Of a stretch of DNA of 64,000 bases, positions 1-9,861 are shown one piece after another. Both the position numbers and the translations under genes were made by a program. Each line of letters opens with the position of its first letter. Positions within the stretch are counted from its first letter, which is position 1. Source of the stretch: Phenylobacterium sp. J367 (lineage in GTDB: Bacteria; Pseudomonadota; Alphaproteobacteria; Caulobacterales; Caulobacteraceae); contig NZ_JAJONA010000001.1 in assembly GCF_024699985.1 (NCBI RefSeq), forward strand, positions 310,001-374,000, in the 5' to 3' direction. The notes below the pieces were generated by a model. That model was not told the origin of the DNA, ran no database searches, and was given only the letters and a program-made list of their open reading frames with translations.

Positions 1-368
<368 letters not shown>

Positions 369-429
369 TGTCGGGAAGGCGCGTCGCGTCACGTCCTTGA
401 GGTACGGACCCTAAGGAAAGGAGCCCCGG

Positions 430-870
430 ATGCGCTACCTGATGATCGTCAAGGCGACCGAGATGTCCGAGCGCGGCGAGTTCCCGCCGGACGCCGAGAA
501 GCTGTTCGCCGAGATGGCCGAGTTCAACAACGAGATGATCGCCGCCGGGATCATGCTGGACGGCGCGGGCCTGCAGCCCAGCTCGGCCGGCAAGCGGATC
601 GCCTTTAAGGGCCGCGGGAACACCACGGTCACCGACGGCCCCTTCGCCGAGACCAAGGAGCTGATCTCCGGCTTCTGGGTGATCGAGTGCAAGGACATGG
701 ACGAGGCGCTGTCCTGGGCCCGGCGCGTGCCGTTCGAGGACGGCGAGGTCGAGCTGCGCCCCTACCACGAGCCGGAAGCCTTCGAGGGCCTGGTCTCCGA
801 CGAGGTCATGGCCCAGGAGAAGGAATGGCGCGACGCCCAGCGGGAGCGCGCGCCGAAGGCCGAAGCCTAG
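430..870 (+). CDS. YCII-related (DGPF-domain) protein
   Basis: This 146-residue protein has the YciI/DGPF fold signature. It begins MRYLMIVKA, has the diagnostic TDGPFAETKELISGF around residues 68 to 82, and continues into the DEALSWARRVPF helix. Members are small dimeric ferredoxin-like proteins; many sit beside ECF sigma factors, but none is visible here, so no substrate is assigned. A strong AAGGAAAGGAG ribosome site lies just ahead of the ATG. The gene stands alone between sdaA and the convergent pgsA, which it almost touches. Confidence 0.85.
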   Translation: MRYLMIVKATEMSERGEFPPDAEKLFAEMAEFNNEMIAAGIMLDGAGLQPSSAGKRIAFKGRGNTTVTDGPFAETKELISGFWVIECKDMDEALSWARRVPFEDGEVELRPYHEPEAFEGLVSDEVMAQEKEWRDAQRERAPKAEA

Positions 871-874
871 CGGC

Positions 875-1496
875 CTACTCCGCCAGCGCCTTGCGGGTCT
901 GCTCCCAGTACTGAGCGCCGGTGATCAGGGTGACGACCGCGGCGATCCAGAACAGCGTGTGGGCGCCGATGGCGAAGCCCGAGCGGATGCCGGCGGCCTC
1001 CGGCAGGCTGAAGGCGCCCCAGGCGGCCACGATCAGCTCCAGCGCCAGGGCGGTGAGCTGGAGCGTCGTCTTCCACTTGGCGAGCAGGGTGACCGGCAGC
1101 TTCACGCCCCCTGCCGGCGCCCACTTCGCGCAGGGCGCTGACCGTGAACTCGCGGAACAGGATCAGGCCGGCGGGCACGACCACCATCGGCTGCGGGCCC
1201 ATGGACAGCAGGCCGAGGATCGCGCCGCAGACCAGCACCTTGTCGCCGATCGGGTCGAGGATCGCGCCCCAGACGCTCTCGGCGTTGAACCTGCGGGCCA
1301 GCCAGCCGTCGAAGAAGTCGGTCACCGCGGCGATCACGAAGGCGTAGACCGCCCAGCGCTGCAGGGCGAACTGGGCCAGCGGATCGAGGCGTTCCGAGAC
1401 GTAGGGGATCGCCCCCGCCGCGGCGGCCAGCGCCAGGAACATGAACAGCGCCATGACCAGGCGCAGCGACGTCAGGATGTTCGGCAGGGACTTCAT
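875..1496 (-). CDS. pgsA: CDP-diacylglycerol--glycerol-3-phosphate 3-phosphatidyltransferase (frameshifted)
   Basis: PgsA makes phosphatidylglycerol-phosphate from CDP-diacylglycerol and glycerol-3-phosphate in the inner membrane. The CDP-alcohol phosphotransferase motif is complete: D60-FFDG, AR, then G and D81-PIGD85. Several hydrophobic segments surround it. The frame breaks near 1106 in a run of five G on the coding strand; dropping one G joins the N-terminal part to the tail MKLPVTLLAKWKTTLQL and gives about 206 residues, the normal family size. The intact catalytic motif and tail suggest a sequencing error. The gene is convergent with the YCII gene and begins 34 bases after the DUF4239 gene, so the two may share a transcript. 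Confidence 0.92.
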
Positions 1497-1530
1497 GGAG
1501 GATCGAGCGCTCTCTGCTGCGCTTCGTTCC

Positions 1531-2361
1531 TTACAGGTCCGGGCGCGGCGGCGCTATGTGGGCTGAGCTCATGTTGTTGCGAAGCAGGCGCATGGGCGTC
1601 TGGCTCTCGTTCACGAGACCCGCGGTCGGCTGGTCGATGTCCACCACGAGCAGCAGCGCCAGCGCGAAGAGGCCGAGGAGCGCGCCGCCGGCCGGCCTGA
1701 GCGTTGGTCCCATCACATAGCCCATCAGTCCGGCCGTGGCGGCGAAGTAGATGTAGAGGATCAGGAAGACGCCGCCCGGCACGCGGGCCAGCCGCGCGGC
1801 CTTGCGGTCCATGTCGAGGTCGATCAGCCGGTTCATGGTGTCGAGCCAGGTCGACGAGAAGTCGAGATGCTGCACGGCCGGGAACGCCGCGGCGGTCGCG
1901 CGCCAGATGTCGGCGACCAGCCGGTCGTTGGCGGCCAGGAGCTCGGCGTTGCGACCGGGGCGGGCGGTCGCCAGCACCAGGCGGTTGTCCGTATAGGCGA
2001 CCAGCAGCCGGGACATCTGCGCGCGATGCGGCTCCGGCAGGAGCTGGGCGCGCAGATAGGCGGTCCCGATCGTGTCGGCTTCCTCCAGGACGAGGGCCCG
2101 GCGGGCGTCGAACCGGTCGACGGCGAGCGCGAAGGTGAAGCCGAGAAGCAGGGCGAGCAGGCCCAGCACCGAGCCCACCATGAAGCCTTCCTGGTCGCGC
2201 ATCTTCTCGGCGGCGGCCGAATGGGTGGGGAGGCGCGGACGGATCCGGTCGGCGGCCCATTCGCCGATCGCCCAGAAGACCGTCGCCAGGACGACGCTCA
2301 CCAGCGCCACCGCCCAGATCGGAAGGTAAGCCAGGAGATTGTCGAAGGACCAACCGCTCAT
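1531..2361 (-). CDS. DUF4239-like membrane protein
   Basis: This 276-residue protein has two N-terminal membrane segments (about 12 to 34 and 60 to 82) and two near the C-terminus (about 185 to 205 and 215 to 238). Between them is a soluble region of about 100 residues rich in Arg and Glu. The layout and the RDQEGFMVGSVLGLLALLLGF junction resemble the bestrophin-like DUF4239 family, whose biochemical role is unknown. It lies between the hybrid kinase and pgsA, all on the minus strand. The start was chosen at MSGWSFDNLL because the open frame upstream has no recognisable content. Confidence 0.72.
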   Translation of the reverse strand: MSGWSFDNLLAYLPIWAVALVSVVLATVFWAIGEWAADRIRPRLPTHSAAAEKMRDQEGFMVGSVLGLLALLLGFTFALAVDRFDARRALVLEEADTIGTAYLRAQLLPEPHRAQMSRLLVAYTDNRLVLATARPGRNAELLAANDRLVADIWRATAAAFPAVQHLDFSSTWLDTMNRLIDLDMDRKAARLARVPGGVFLILYIYFAATAGLMGYVMGPTLRPAGGALLGLFALALLLVVDIDQPTAGLVNESQTPMRLLRNNMSSAHIAPPRPDL

Positions 2362-2444
2362 CGCGCGCTCCCACCCTCAGGCGGGCACACTAAGGTTGGC
2401 TGAGGGGCCGGGTCCCTCCGGTAGACTCCCGATCCGCCGGCGGA

Positions 2445-5274
2445 TCAGCCCCTGCGCGCGCGTCGCCGCTTCCGGGGCGCGGGCTGGGCCTGGGCCGGGA
2501 CGGCGTAGCGGGCGACCGCGGCCATCAGGTCCAGGGGCATGAGGGGCTTGGCCAGGTCGCCGTCGAAGCCCGCCTGACGGCGGTCCTCGGCGCCCGGCGC
2601 GTCGGCCCCGGCGGAGAACGCCAGGATCGGGGCGTTGCGGTTGGGACCACGGCCGGCGCGGATCCGGGTCATGGCGCCCAGGCCGTCGAGCTCGGGCATC
2701 CGCAGGTCCATCAGGATGAGGTCGAACGGCGCGGCCTTGGCGGCGGCGACCGCTTCGGCGCCCGTGGCGGCCTCGGTGATCTCCACGCCCAGCGGTGTGA
2801 GGGATCGCGCGGACCAGCTCGCGGTTCACCGCATGGTCGTCGGCGACCAGCAGGCGCACGCCAGGCGGGATGGCCGGGAGCTCGGAGACGTCCTCGGCCT
2901 CCGCCGCCGCGGCCTCGGCCGGCAGCTCGAAGAAGAAGGTCGCCCCCTCGCCCACCTCGCTCCGGACGCCGATCTCGCCGTCCATGGCCTCCACGAGGCC
3001 CAGGCAGATGGCGAGGCCGAGGCCCGTGCCGCCGTGCCGGCGGGTCGCCGAGCCGTCGACCTGCGAGAAGCGGCGGAACAGCAGCGCCTGCTGATCGGGC
3101 GCGATGCCCGGACCGTCGTCCTCGACGGCGATGCGCAGCCGGCCGGCGCGCCACGAGGCGGTCAGGCGCACGGCGCCCCGGTCGCTGAACTTCACGGCGT
3201 TGCCGACCAGGTTCAGCAGGACCTGGCGGACACGCTCGGGGTCGAGGGTCAGGTGGGCCGGCAGGCCCTCGGCGGCGTAGCGAAGCTGGACCCCCTTCTC
3301 CTCGGCCTGGGCGCCGAACAGCTCCAGGGTCGAGCGGCAGAGGGCGTCGAGGTCGCAGGGCTGCGGCCGGATCTGCAGGCGGCCCGATTCCAGGCGCGAG
3401 AAGTCGAGGATGTCGTTGACGATGGTGAGCAGGGCCGCCCCGGCGTTGGACGCCTTCTCGATGTGGCGGCGGGTGGTGTCGGAAAGGTCGGGCTGGTTTA
3501 GGGCCAGATTGGTGAAGCCCAGCACGCTGGTCAGCGGGGTGCGCAGCTCGTGGCTCATGTTGGCCATGAAGTCGGCCTTCACCGCGGCGGCGGCCTCGGC
3601 CGCCTCGCGGGCCGCGTGGAGCTCGGCCTCCATGGCCTTGCGCTGGGTGATGTCGCGGAGCTGGGAGACGATGGAGACCGGCCGGCCGGCTTCGTCGCGG
3701 ATGATGGCCGGATTGCCCTCCATCCAGATATAGCGGCCGTCGGCCGTGCGCAGGCGGTAGGTCCGGTCGACCGTCGGGTCCACCGGCCGGCCCGAGAACA
3801 GGTCGGCGACGATCGCCCGAAGCTTCCCGACATCGTCCGGGTGGACGAGGCTGTAGCCGCTGACCCCGATCAGGTCCTCGGGCTCGTATCCGTAGCGGCG
3901 CGCGGCCGGCGAGACGTAGCTGAGCACGTCGTCCTTGTCGGCCTTCAGCACCACGTCGGTGGCGGCGTCGGCGAGCAGGCGGTAGCGGGCCTCGCGTTCG
4001 ACGACCTCCTCCTGGGCCTGGCGCAGCTCGGTGACGTCGAAAAAGGCGCCCATGACCGCGACGCCGCGTCCGTCCGGCGCGACCTCGCGGGCGGCGCTAC
4101 CGACGACCTGGCGCACCTCCCCGGTGCGGCTGACCAGCCGGTACTCCAGCGCACGCTCCTCGCCGGTCTCACGGACCTCGCGGATCAGGCGCACGACCTC
4201 CTCGCGGTCGTCCGGATGCAGGCCGGCCACAGCCTCGGCGCCGGTGGCGTCGCGATCGAACCCGTAGGCGCGGCGCACCACGTCGGACCAGTCCAGCGTC
4301 TGGGTCTGGTAGTCGAAGCGCCAGTAGCCGACGCCGGCGATCTCCTCGGCCAGCTTCACCCGGCGGTACTGCTCGTCGAGCTTGCCCTTCAGCTCGCGGC
4401 GCTGGGCGAGCACGGCGGCGGTCAGGTAGCTGGTCAGGACCAGGCAGGCCAGGAACACCTGCCCGACGATGAACCGGTCGGCCAGCGGCACGCCCATCTG
4501 GACGAGCGGATAGTGTCCGAGCGCCGCCATGGCGAAGCCCATGGCCACGACCGTCAGCACCGCCAGCGCCGCACCGGCCACTTCCAGTTGGAAGACGGCC
4601 AGCAGCATGGCCGGGGCGAGGAGGAAATAGAGCGGCAGGCTTGAGAGGCTGACCGCCAGGCCCACGGCGACGACGCCGAGCAGCGAGACGGCCGCCCGCG
4701 CCGTCATCGGCGTGCTGCGCAGCCGTTCGCGCAGATCCCGAAGCGTGAGCATCAGGGGCGTGATGATCATAATGCCCAGGCCGTCCGCGGCCGCCCACTT
4801 CAGCACCTCGACGAACGTCGTACCGCCTCGCAGGAAATGGACGGCGACAGCGGCGAGGCAGGACGCAACCAGCGGCGCCAGGACGCCCGCGAGGCCGAAG
4901 AAGCGGGAGAGATCCAAGACCCGGCCGGGATCGAACCGCCCGACGAAGCGTCGGATCAGCAGGTATGCGAAGGCCACTTCAAAGAGGTTGCAAAGCCCGA
5001 GCACGACCGTGACCGGCAGGGGAACGCCCCCCACGACGCCGGCGGCGACGCTGCCCACCCACGCGGCGATCGCCCAGTGCGTCCAATGGCGGGGCGATAC
5101 AGCCAGGAGCATGGCCAGGGCCACGCCGTTGGCAGGCCATACCGGGGCCGCCTGACCGAGCGCCGCGACCGAGGCCACGCCCACCAGGGAAACGACCGCC
5201 ATGAGCGCGGCGAAAGCGGCCAACCGGAGCGCTCGGACCGGCGCAAACGACGCGCGCGCGAGTTCCCCAACCAT
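2445..5274 (-). CDS. MASE1-PAS-PAS hybrid sensor histidine kinase (frameshifted)
   Basis: A membrane-bound hybrid sensor kinase of about 940 residues. Order from the ATG at 5274: an eight-or-more-helix MASE1 sensor (about 1 to 290), two PAS domains (about 310 to 425 and 430 to 550), HisKA with phospho-accepting His575 in MSHELRTPL, HATPase with [15 protein letters not shown] and GTGLGLAI, and a C-terminal receiver with acidic LLVADDH and phospho-Asp856 in [13 protein letters not shown]. The frame breaks near 2804, where removing one C restores the receiver, so the split is probably artefactual. A TTG at 5295 is possible, but the ATG has a GGAAGGG site at a better distance. No dedicated response regulator is adjacent. 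Confidence 0.92.
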
Positions 5275-5388
5275 CAGCAGCCGACCCTTCCGCAACGCCT
5301 CGACGCCCCCGCCGACGGGGGAAGATGCCGGGCAAACTCTGGGAATTGGGTTAATTCGGTTCGTCGAACCGGCGTCTTTTCCGCCGGC

Positions 5389-7246
5389 TCAGGCCTTGTG
5401 GAAAAAGGCGTAGATGCGCTCGGCGAGCGGCTGGCTGACGCCCTCGACCTTGGCGAGATCCTCCACGGAGGCCCGGGAGACGCCCCTGGCCGAGCCGAAG
5501 GTGTGCAGGAGCGCCCGCTTGCGGCCCGGCCCCACGCCCTCGATCTCGTCGAGGGGGTTCTTCTTGATGTCCATGGAGCGGCGGGTGCGGTGGCTGCCGA
5601 TGGCGAAGCGGTGGGCCTCGTCGCGCAGCCTTTGCAGGTAGTAGAGCACCGGGTCCTTCGGCTCGAAGCGGAACGGCGCCTTCCCCGGCACAAAGAAGCG
5701 CTCCATGCCGGCGTCGCGGTCGAGGCCCTTGGCGACGCCCACCACCGGGATGTCGTCGACGCCCAGGTCGGCCATGATCTCCACGGCGGCGGCAAGCTGC
5801 CCCTCCCCGCCGTCGATCAGCACGAGGTCGGGGCGGACGGCCCCCTGGCCCTCCTCCTCTTCCTTCACCAGCCGGGAGAAGCGGCGCTTCAACACCTCGC
5901 GCATCATGCCGAAGTCGTCGCCGGGGGTGATCTCCGTCGAGCGGATGTTGAACTTGCGGTACTGGCTCTTCTGGAAGCCCTCCGGCCCGGCGACGATCAT
6001 CCCGCCGACGGCGTTCGTGCCCTGGATGTGGCTGTTGTCGTAGACCTCGATCCGCTCGGGCGGACCCTCCAGGCCGAAGGCCTCGCAGACCCCGGCCAGC
6101 AGCTTCGACTGGGCGCTGCTCTCGGCGAGCTTGCGGCCGAGCGCCTCGCGGGCGTTGGTGAGCGCGTGCTGCACGAGCTGGCGCTTCTCGCCGCGCTGCG
6201 GGGTGGCGATCTCCACCTTGCGCCCGCCCTTCTGGGCGAAGGCCTCGGCGAGCAGCTGGCGCTCGGCCGGCTCGACGCTGGTCAGGATCATCCGCGGGAT
6301 CGGCTTGTCGTCGTAGAACTGGCCCAGGAAGGCGCCCATGACGTCCGCATCCTCGTCGGCCTTGTCGACGCGCGGGAAGTAGGCGCGGTTGCCCCAGTTC
6401 TGGCCGGCGCGGAAGAAGAACACCTGCACGCAGGCCTGACCGCCCTCGGCGTGGAGGGCGAAGACGTCGGCCTCGTCCACGGTGTCGGGGTTGATCTGCT
6501 GCTCCTGGGCGATGGAGGCAAGCGCCCGGATGCGGTCGCGCAGGCGCGCGGCGCGTTCGAACTCCATCTCGTCGGAGGCGGCCTGCATCTCCGCAGCCAT
6601 CCTCGACATCACCGCCCGGCTCTTGCCGCGCAGGAAGGCCTGGGCCTGGTCCACCAGGCCGTCGTAGTCCTCGAGACTGATCAGGCCGGTGCACGGCGCG
6701 GCGCAGCGGCGGATTTGGTGCAGCATGCACGGCCGCGTGCGGCTCTCGTAGACGCTGTCCGAGCACGACCTGAGCAGGAAGGCCTTCTGCAGGGGTGTTC
6801 AGCGTCCGGTTCACCGCCCAGGCGCTGGCGAACGGCCCGAAATACTCGCCCTTGATGGTGTGGGCGCCCCGGTGCTTGCGGAGCTGCGCGGCCGGATGCT
6901 CGCGGCGGATGACGATCTCGGGGAAGCTCTTGTCGTCGCGCAGCAGGACGTTGAAGCGCGGCTTCAGCTGCTTGATCAGGTTGATCTCGAGCAGGAGCGC
7001 GTCGGTCTCGGTCTTGGTGGTGACGAACTCCATCGACCGCGTCAGGTCGACCATCAGCGCGATGCGCTGGGTGTGGAAGCGGCCCTGGGCGTACTGCAGC
7101 ACGCGCTTCTTCAGGCTGCGCGCCTTGCCGACGTAGAGCACCTCGCCGTCGTCGCCGTACATCCGGTAGACGCCCGGCCGATCGGGCAGGCGCTTGACCT
7201 CATCCTTGATCAGGGCGGCGCCCTTGAGGGCCGGAGCATCGAGCAT
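5389..7246 (-). CDS. uvrC: Excinuclease ABC subunit C (frameshifted)
   Basis: UvrC makes the dual incisions around a DNA lesion in nucleotide excision repair. The GIY-YIG nuclease domain is at the N-terminus ([21 protein letters not shown], Gly25 to Lys41), followed by the UVR domain, the RNase H-like C-terminal nuclease ([22 protein letters not shown]) and the helix-hairpin-helix tail ([14 protein letters not shown]). Joined length is about 618 residues, normal for the family. The frame breaks near 6795 in a CCCC run; removing one C gives the expected [15 protein letters not shown] passage. As a single-copy housekeeping gene it is strong evidence that shifts in this window are sequence errors. 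Confidence 0.95.
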
Positions 7247-7352
7247 GGCGGCACATATAGGATGGTTTGTGTCGGCTGGCAGCGCGACGTTTGCGGCAGA
7301 TCGCGGTATGTGATTATCCGTACCGCTTGTTGAAAAGGGCCCCGGGGCGCGA

Positions 7353-8847
7353 ATGGACGATATCGAGGCGCGCCAGAGCGCGGAGCCCGGCGCACCGCCG
7401 GACTACGCGGCGGCCTTCATGCGCCTGCCCAGCCCCTACATGATCCTCGACCGGGACCTGCGCTACGTGGAGGTCAACGAGGCCTACTGCGCGACGCTGG
7501 AGCGGTCGCGCGAGGCGCTGATCGGACGCGATCTGTTCGAGGTGTTCCCCAATCCCGGCGAGAGCGGGCGGCGGCTGCGGGAATCCTTCGAGCTGGTGCT
7601 GGCGACCGGCCGCCCGCATTCCATCCCGCTGATCCCCTACCCCATCGAACGGCCGGCGAGCCGCGGGGGGCGGCTTCGAGATGCGCTACTGGTCCGCCGC
7701 CCACGTGCCCCTGCTGGGTCCCGACGGGCAGACGCAGTTCATCATCCAGAACACCGTCGACGTCACCGAGCTGCAGAAGCTGAAGGAGATCGCCTACGGC
7801 CCCGGCGTCGATCCGATCCGGCCCGGCGAGAAGGACCTGCTGCTGCGCACCCTCGAGGCCGAGGAGATCAACCGGGCGCTGCTCGACGAGGCCCAGGGCC
7901 TGCGCGACCTCTTCATGCAGGCGCCGGGCTTCATGGCGGTGCTGACCGGCCCCGACCTGACCTTCGTCCTGGCCAACCGCTCCTATCTCCAGCTCATCGG
8001 GCACCGACAGGTCATCGGCAAGCCGATCGACGAGGCCCTGCCGGAGATCCGCAGCCAGGGCTTCACGTCCCTGCTGCGGGGCGTGATGAACAGCCGCGAG
8101 CCGTTCATCGGCCAGGCGGCCAGCGTCTTCCTGCAGCGCACGCCCGACGCCCCGCTGGAGGAACGGTTCGTCGACTTCATCTACCAGCCGATCCTGAACG
8201 CGGCCGGCGAGGCCTGGGGCGTCTTCGTGGAAGGCAGCGACGTGACGGCCCGGGTCCACGCGGAGGAGCAGCAGAAGCTGCTCGTCGCGGAGCTGAACCA
8301 TCGGGTGAAGAACACGCTGGCCACCGTCCAGGCGATCGCCGCCCAGACCCTCCGGACCAGTCCCGATCCCGAGTCCTTCCGCGAGACCTTCGAGGCGCGG
8401 CTCCTGGCGCTCTCGGCCACCCATGACCTGCTGACGGCCAGCAACTGGCGCGGCGCCCAGCTGCGCGACGTGGTGCAGCTGGAGTTCCGGCCCTACGGCG
8501 CCGAGCGCTACACCCTCGCGGGTCCCGACGCCGACCTCTCCCCGTCCGAGGCCCTGACGCTGGGCCTGCTGTTCCACGAACTCGCCACCAATGCCGCGAA
8601 GTACGGGGCCCTGACAGTGGCGACGGGGTCGGTGGAGATCCGCTGGACGATTGAGGACAGCCGCCTGAAGCTCACCTGGCAGGAGCGGGGCGGGCCGCCG
8701 GTGACCCCGCCGACCCGCCGCGGCTTCGGCTCCCGGCTCATCGAGCGCAGCCTGCAGGGCGAGATGCGCGGCGAGGCCGTCCTCGATTTCGCGCCGGCCG
8801 GCCTGGTGTGCCGGGTCACCCTGCCGCTGATCAGCGCGATCGCCTGA
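7353..8847 (+). CDS. PAS-containing HWE-family sensor histidine kinase (frameshifted)
   Basis: A soluble sensor kinase of about 497 residues with no membrane segment. Two PAS domains (about 25 to 145 and 180 to 295) precede an HWE/HisKA_2 kinase core with phospho-His at about 316 in [15 protein letters not shown], then [15 protein letters not shown] and the G-box [13 protein letters not shown] kinases are common in alphaproteobacteria and often act in light, redox or general stress signalling; the ligand here is unknown. The frame breaks near 7670 in a run of six G, and removing one restores [14 protein letters not shown]. No response regulator is adjacent. It diverges from uvrC across about 106 bases. 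Confidence 0.9.
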
Positions 8848-8853
8848 CGCGCC

Positions 8854-9153
8854 CTAGCCGTTCACCAGCCGCGCCATGGCGTCGAGGTAGCGGACGAAGG
8901 CGGCGCGGCCGGGCCCGGTGAGCGCCACCCGGGTGAGCGGCTTCCGGCCCACGAAGGTCTTGTCGATGGCGACGTAGCCGGCTTCCTCGAGCTTCCGCAG
9001 ATGGACCGAGAGGTTTCCGTCGGTGGCCTGCAGCCGGGCCTTCAGATCGTTGAAGTCGGCGGTCCCGCCGCTGGCGAGGTAGGCCATGATCCCGAGCCGC
9101 ATCCGGCCGTGGATGACCTCGTCGATCTCGCCGATGTCGAAGTCGTCGGCCAT
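8854..9153 (-). CDS. Winged-helix transcriptional regulator (HTH_34 type)
   Basis: A 99-residue winged-helix protein: an N-terminal helix with RMRLGIMAYLAS, a recognition region DLKARLQATDGNLSVHLRKLEEAGYV, then a wing VDKTF-like strand pair (IDKTFVGRKPLTRVALT) and a C-terminal dimer helix. This is the MarR/ArsR-like family often paired with a small multi-pass membrane protein, as here. Its ATG overlaps the stop of the membrane gene by one base (TGATG), so the two are translationally coupled. The AAAGTACTTT repeats upstream of the pair are the likely autoregulatory operator. Confidence 0.88.
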   Translation of the reverse strand: MADDFDIGEIDEVIHGRMRLGIMAYLASGGTADFNDLKARLQATDGNLSVHLRKLEEAGYVAIDKTFVGRKPLTRVALTGPGRAAFVRYLDAMARLVNG

Positions 9154-9762
9154 CACGCGGCCTGCTTCGCCTGGCGCATCAGGGCGGCCCCAGGAATAGC
9201 CAGCAGGCCGATCAGGCCCAGGCCGAACAGCAGCCACTCCACGGGCTGATCGACGAACCAGGCGCAGGCCAGGGCGGTCAGGTAGGCGCCCGGCGGCCAC
9301 CGCCTTCATCCAGCCCTGGCGCATCAGCGTGCCGGCCAGCAGCCAGCAGGAGCCGTAGAGCGCCATGAGAATGCACGGGAACGCCGACATCAGGTTCGGG
9401 ACCTGCAGCCGCCAGGTCACCACGCCCAGGCTGACGCCGATCACGAAGATCGCCCAGCCCATCGCCGACCAGGCGACGCCGGTCGCCACCTGGTAGGGGC
9501 TGCCGGTCTGCGGGATGCCACGGAGCAGCCAGACCAGGGCCGCCAGATAGACCACCGTCGCGGCGAGGAAGACCCCGCCATACATCCAGTTCTCCATCGC
9601 CCCCGTGGTCAGCAGACCCCAGATCGCCAGGCTGGCCGCGCCATAGAGCGCCCCGGCGGTCAGGAGGATCGACCCGCCGACCATCGGCCGGTCGCGGCCG
9701 GCCTCCGCGAGGTCGCGGAGGAAGGCGATATCGTCGTTCACGCTCTGGTTCTGTTGGGCCAT
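9153..9762 (-). CDS. Multi-pass membrane protein paired with regulator (frameshifted)
   Basis: About 203 residues with a short soluble N-terminus (MAQQNQSVNDDIAFLRDLAE) and about six hydrophobic helices. I recognise no catalytic motif; the recurring pairing with a small winged-helix regulator is known, but the function is not. The frame breaks near 9296 in GCCGGGCGCC; removing one G gives VAAGAYLTALACAWFVDQP and a terminal helix ending MRQAKQAA at the stop that overlaps the regulator start. The ATG at 9762 is preferred over the upstream frame, because the latter runs through the repeat operator. Confidence 0.75.
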
Positions 9763-9799
9763 GTCAGCCGCTCCCGTCTCTGATGACGGCGTTCTCGCA

Positions 9800-9826
9800 A
9801 AAGTACTTTGTGTTGTAAAGTGCTTT
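9800..9826. promoter_or_regulatory. Tandem AAAGTRCTTT operator upstream of membrane protein/regulator pair
   Basis: Two ten-base boxes, AAAGTACTTT (9800 to 9809, a perfect palindrome) and AAAGTGCTTT (9817 to 9826), lie 17 bases apart start to start. Together they also form the inverted pair ACTTT-N7-AAAGT. They are about 38 bases upstream of the membrane protein ATG, where a promoter would be, in otherwise GC-rich DNA. Binding by the downstream winged-helix regulator is inference. Confidence 0.6.
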
Positions 9827-9861
9827 TTCACGAGATGGCATGAGGTGACAGCCAGGCGGGT

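Noticed and set aside
4837..6855. Long plus-strand frame of 672 codons opposite the hybrid kinase and uvrC
   Set aside because: It is antisense to two well-conserved genes and consists of low-complexity Arg/Ala/Gly/His-rich sequence typical of shadow frames in GC-rich DNA. The same applies to other long opposite frames such as 9937 to 11802, 17220 to 19217, 22601 to 25354 and 48409 to 50577.
8854..9831. One fused 325-residue membrane-protein/regulator gene
   Set aside because: The fusion is produced by a one-base shift near 9296. Correcting it gives two proteins with a normal TGATG stop/start overlap, the common arrangement for this pair.
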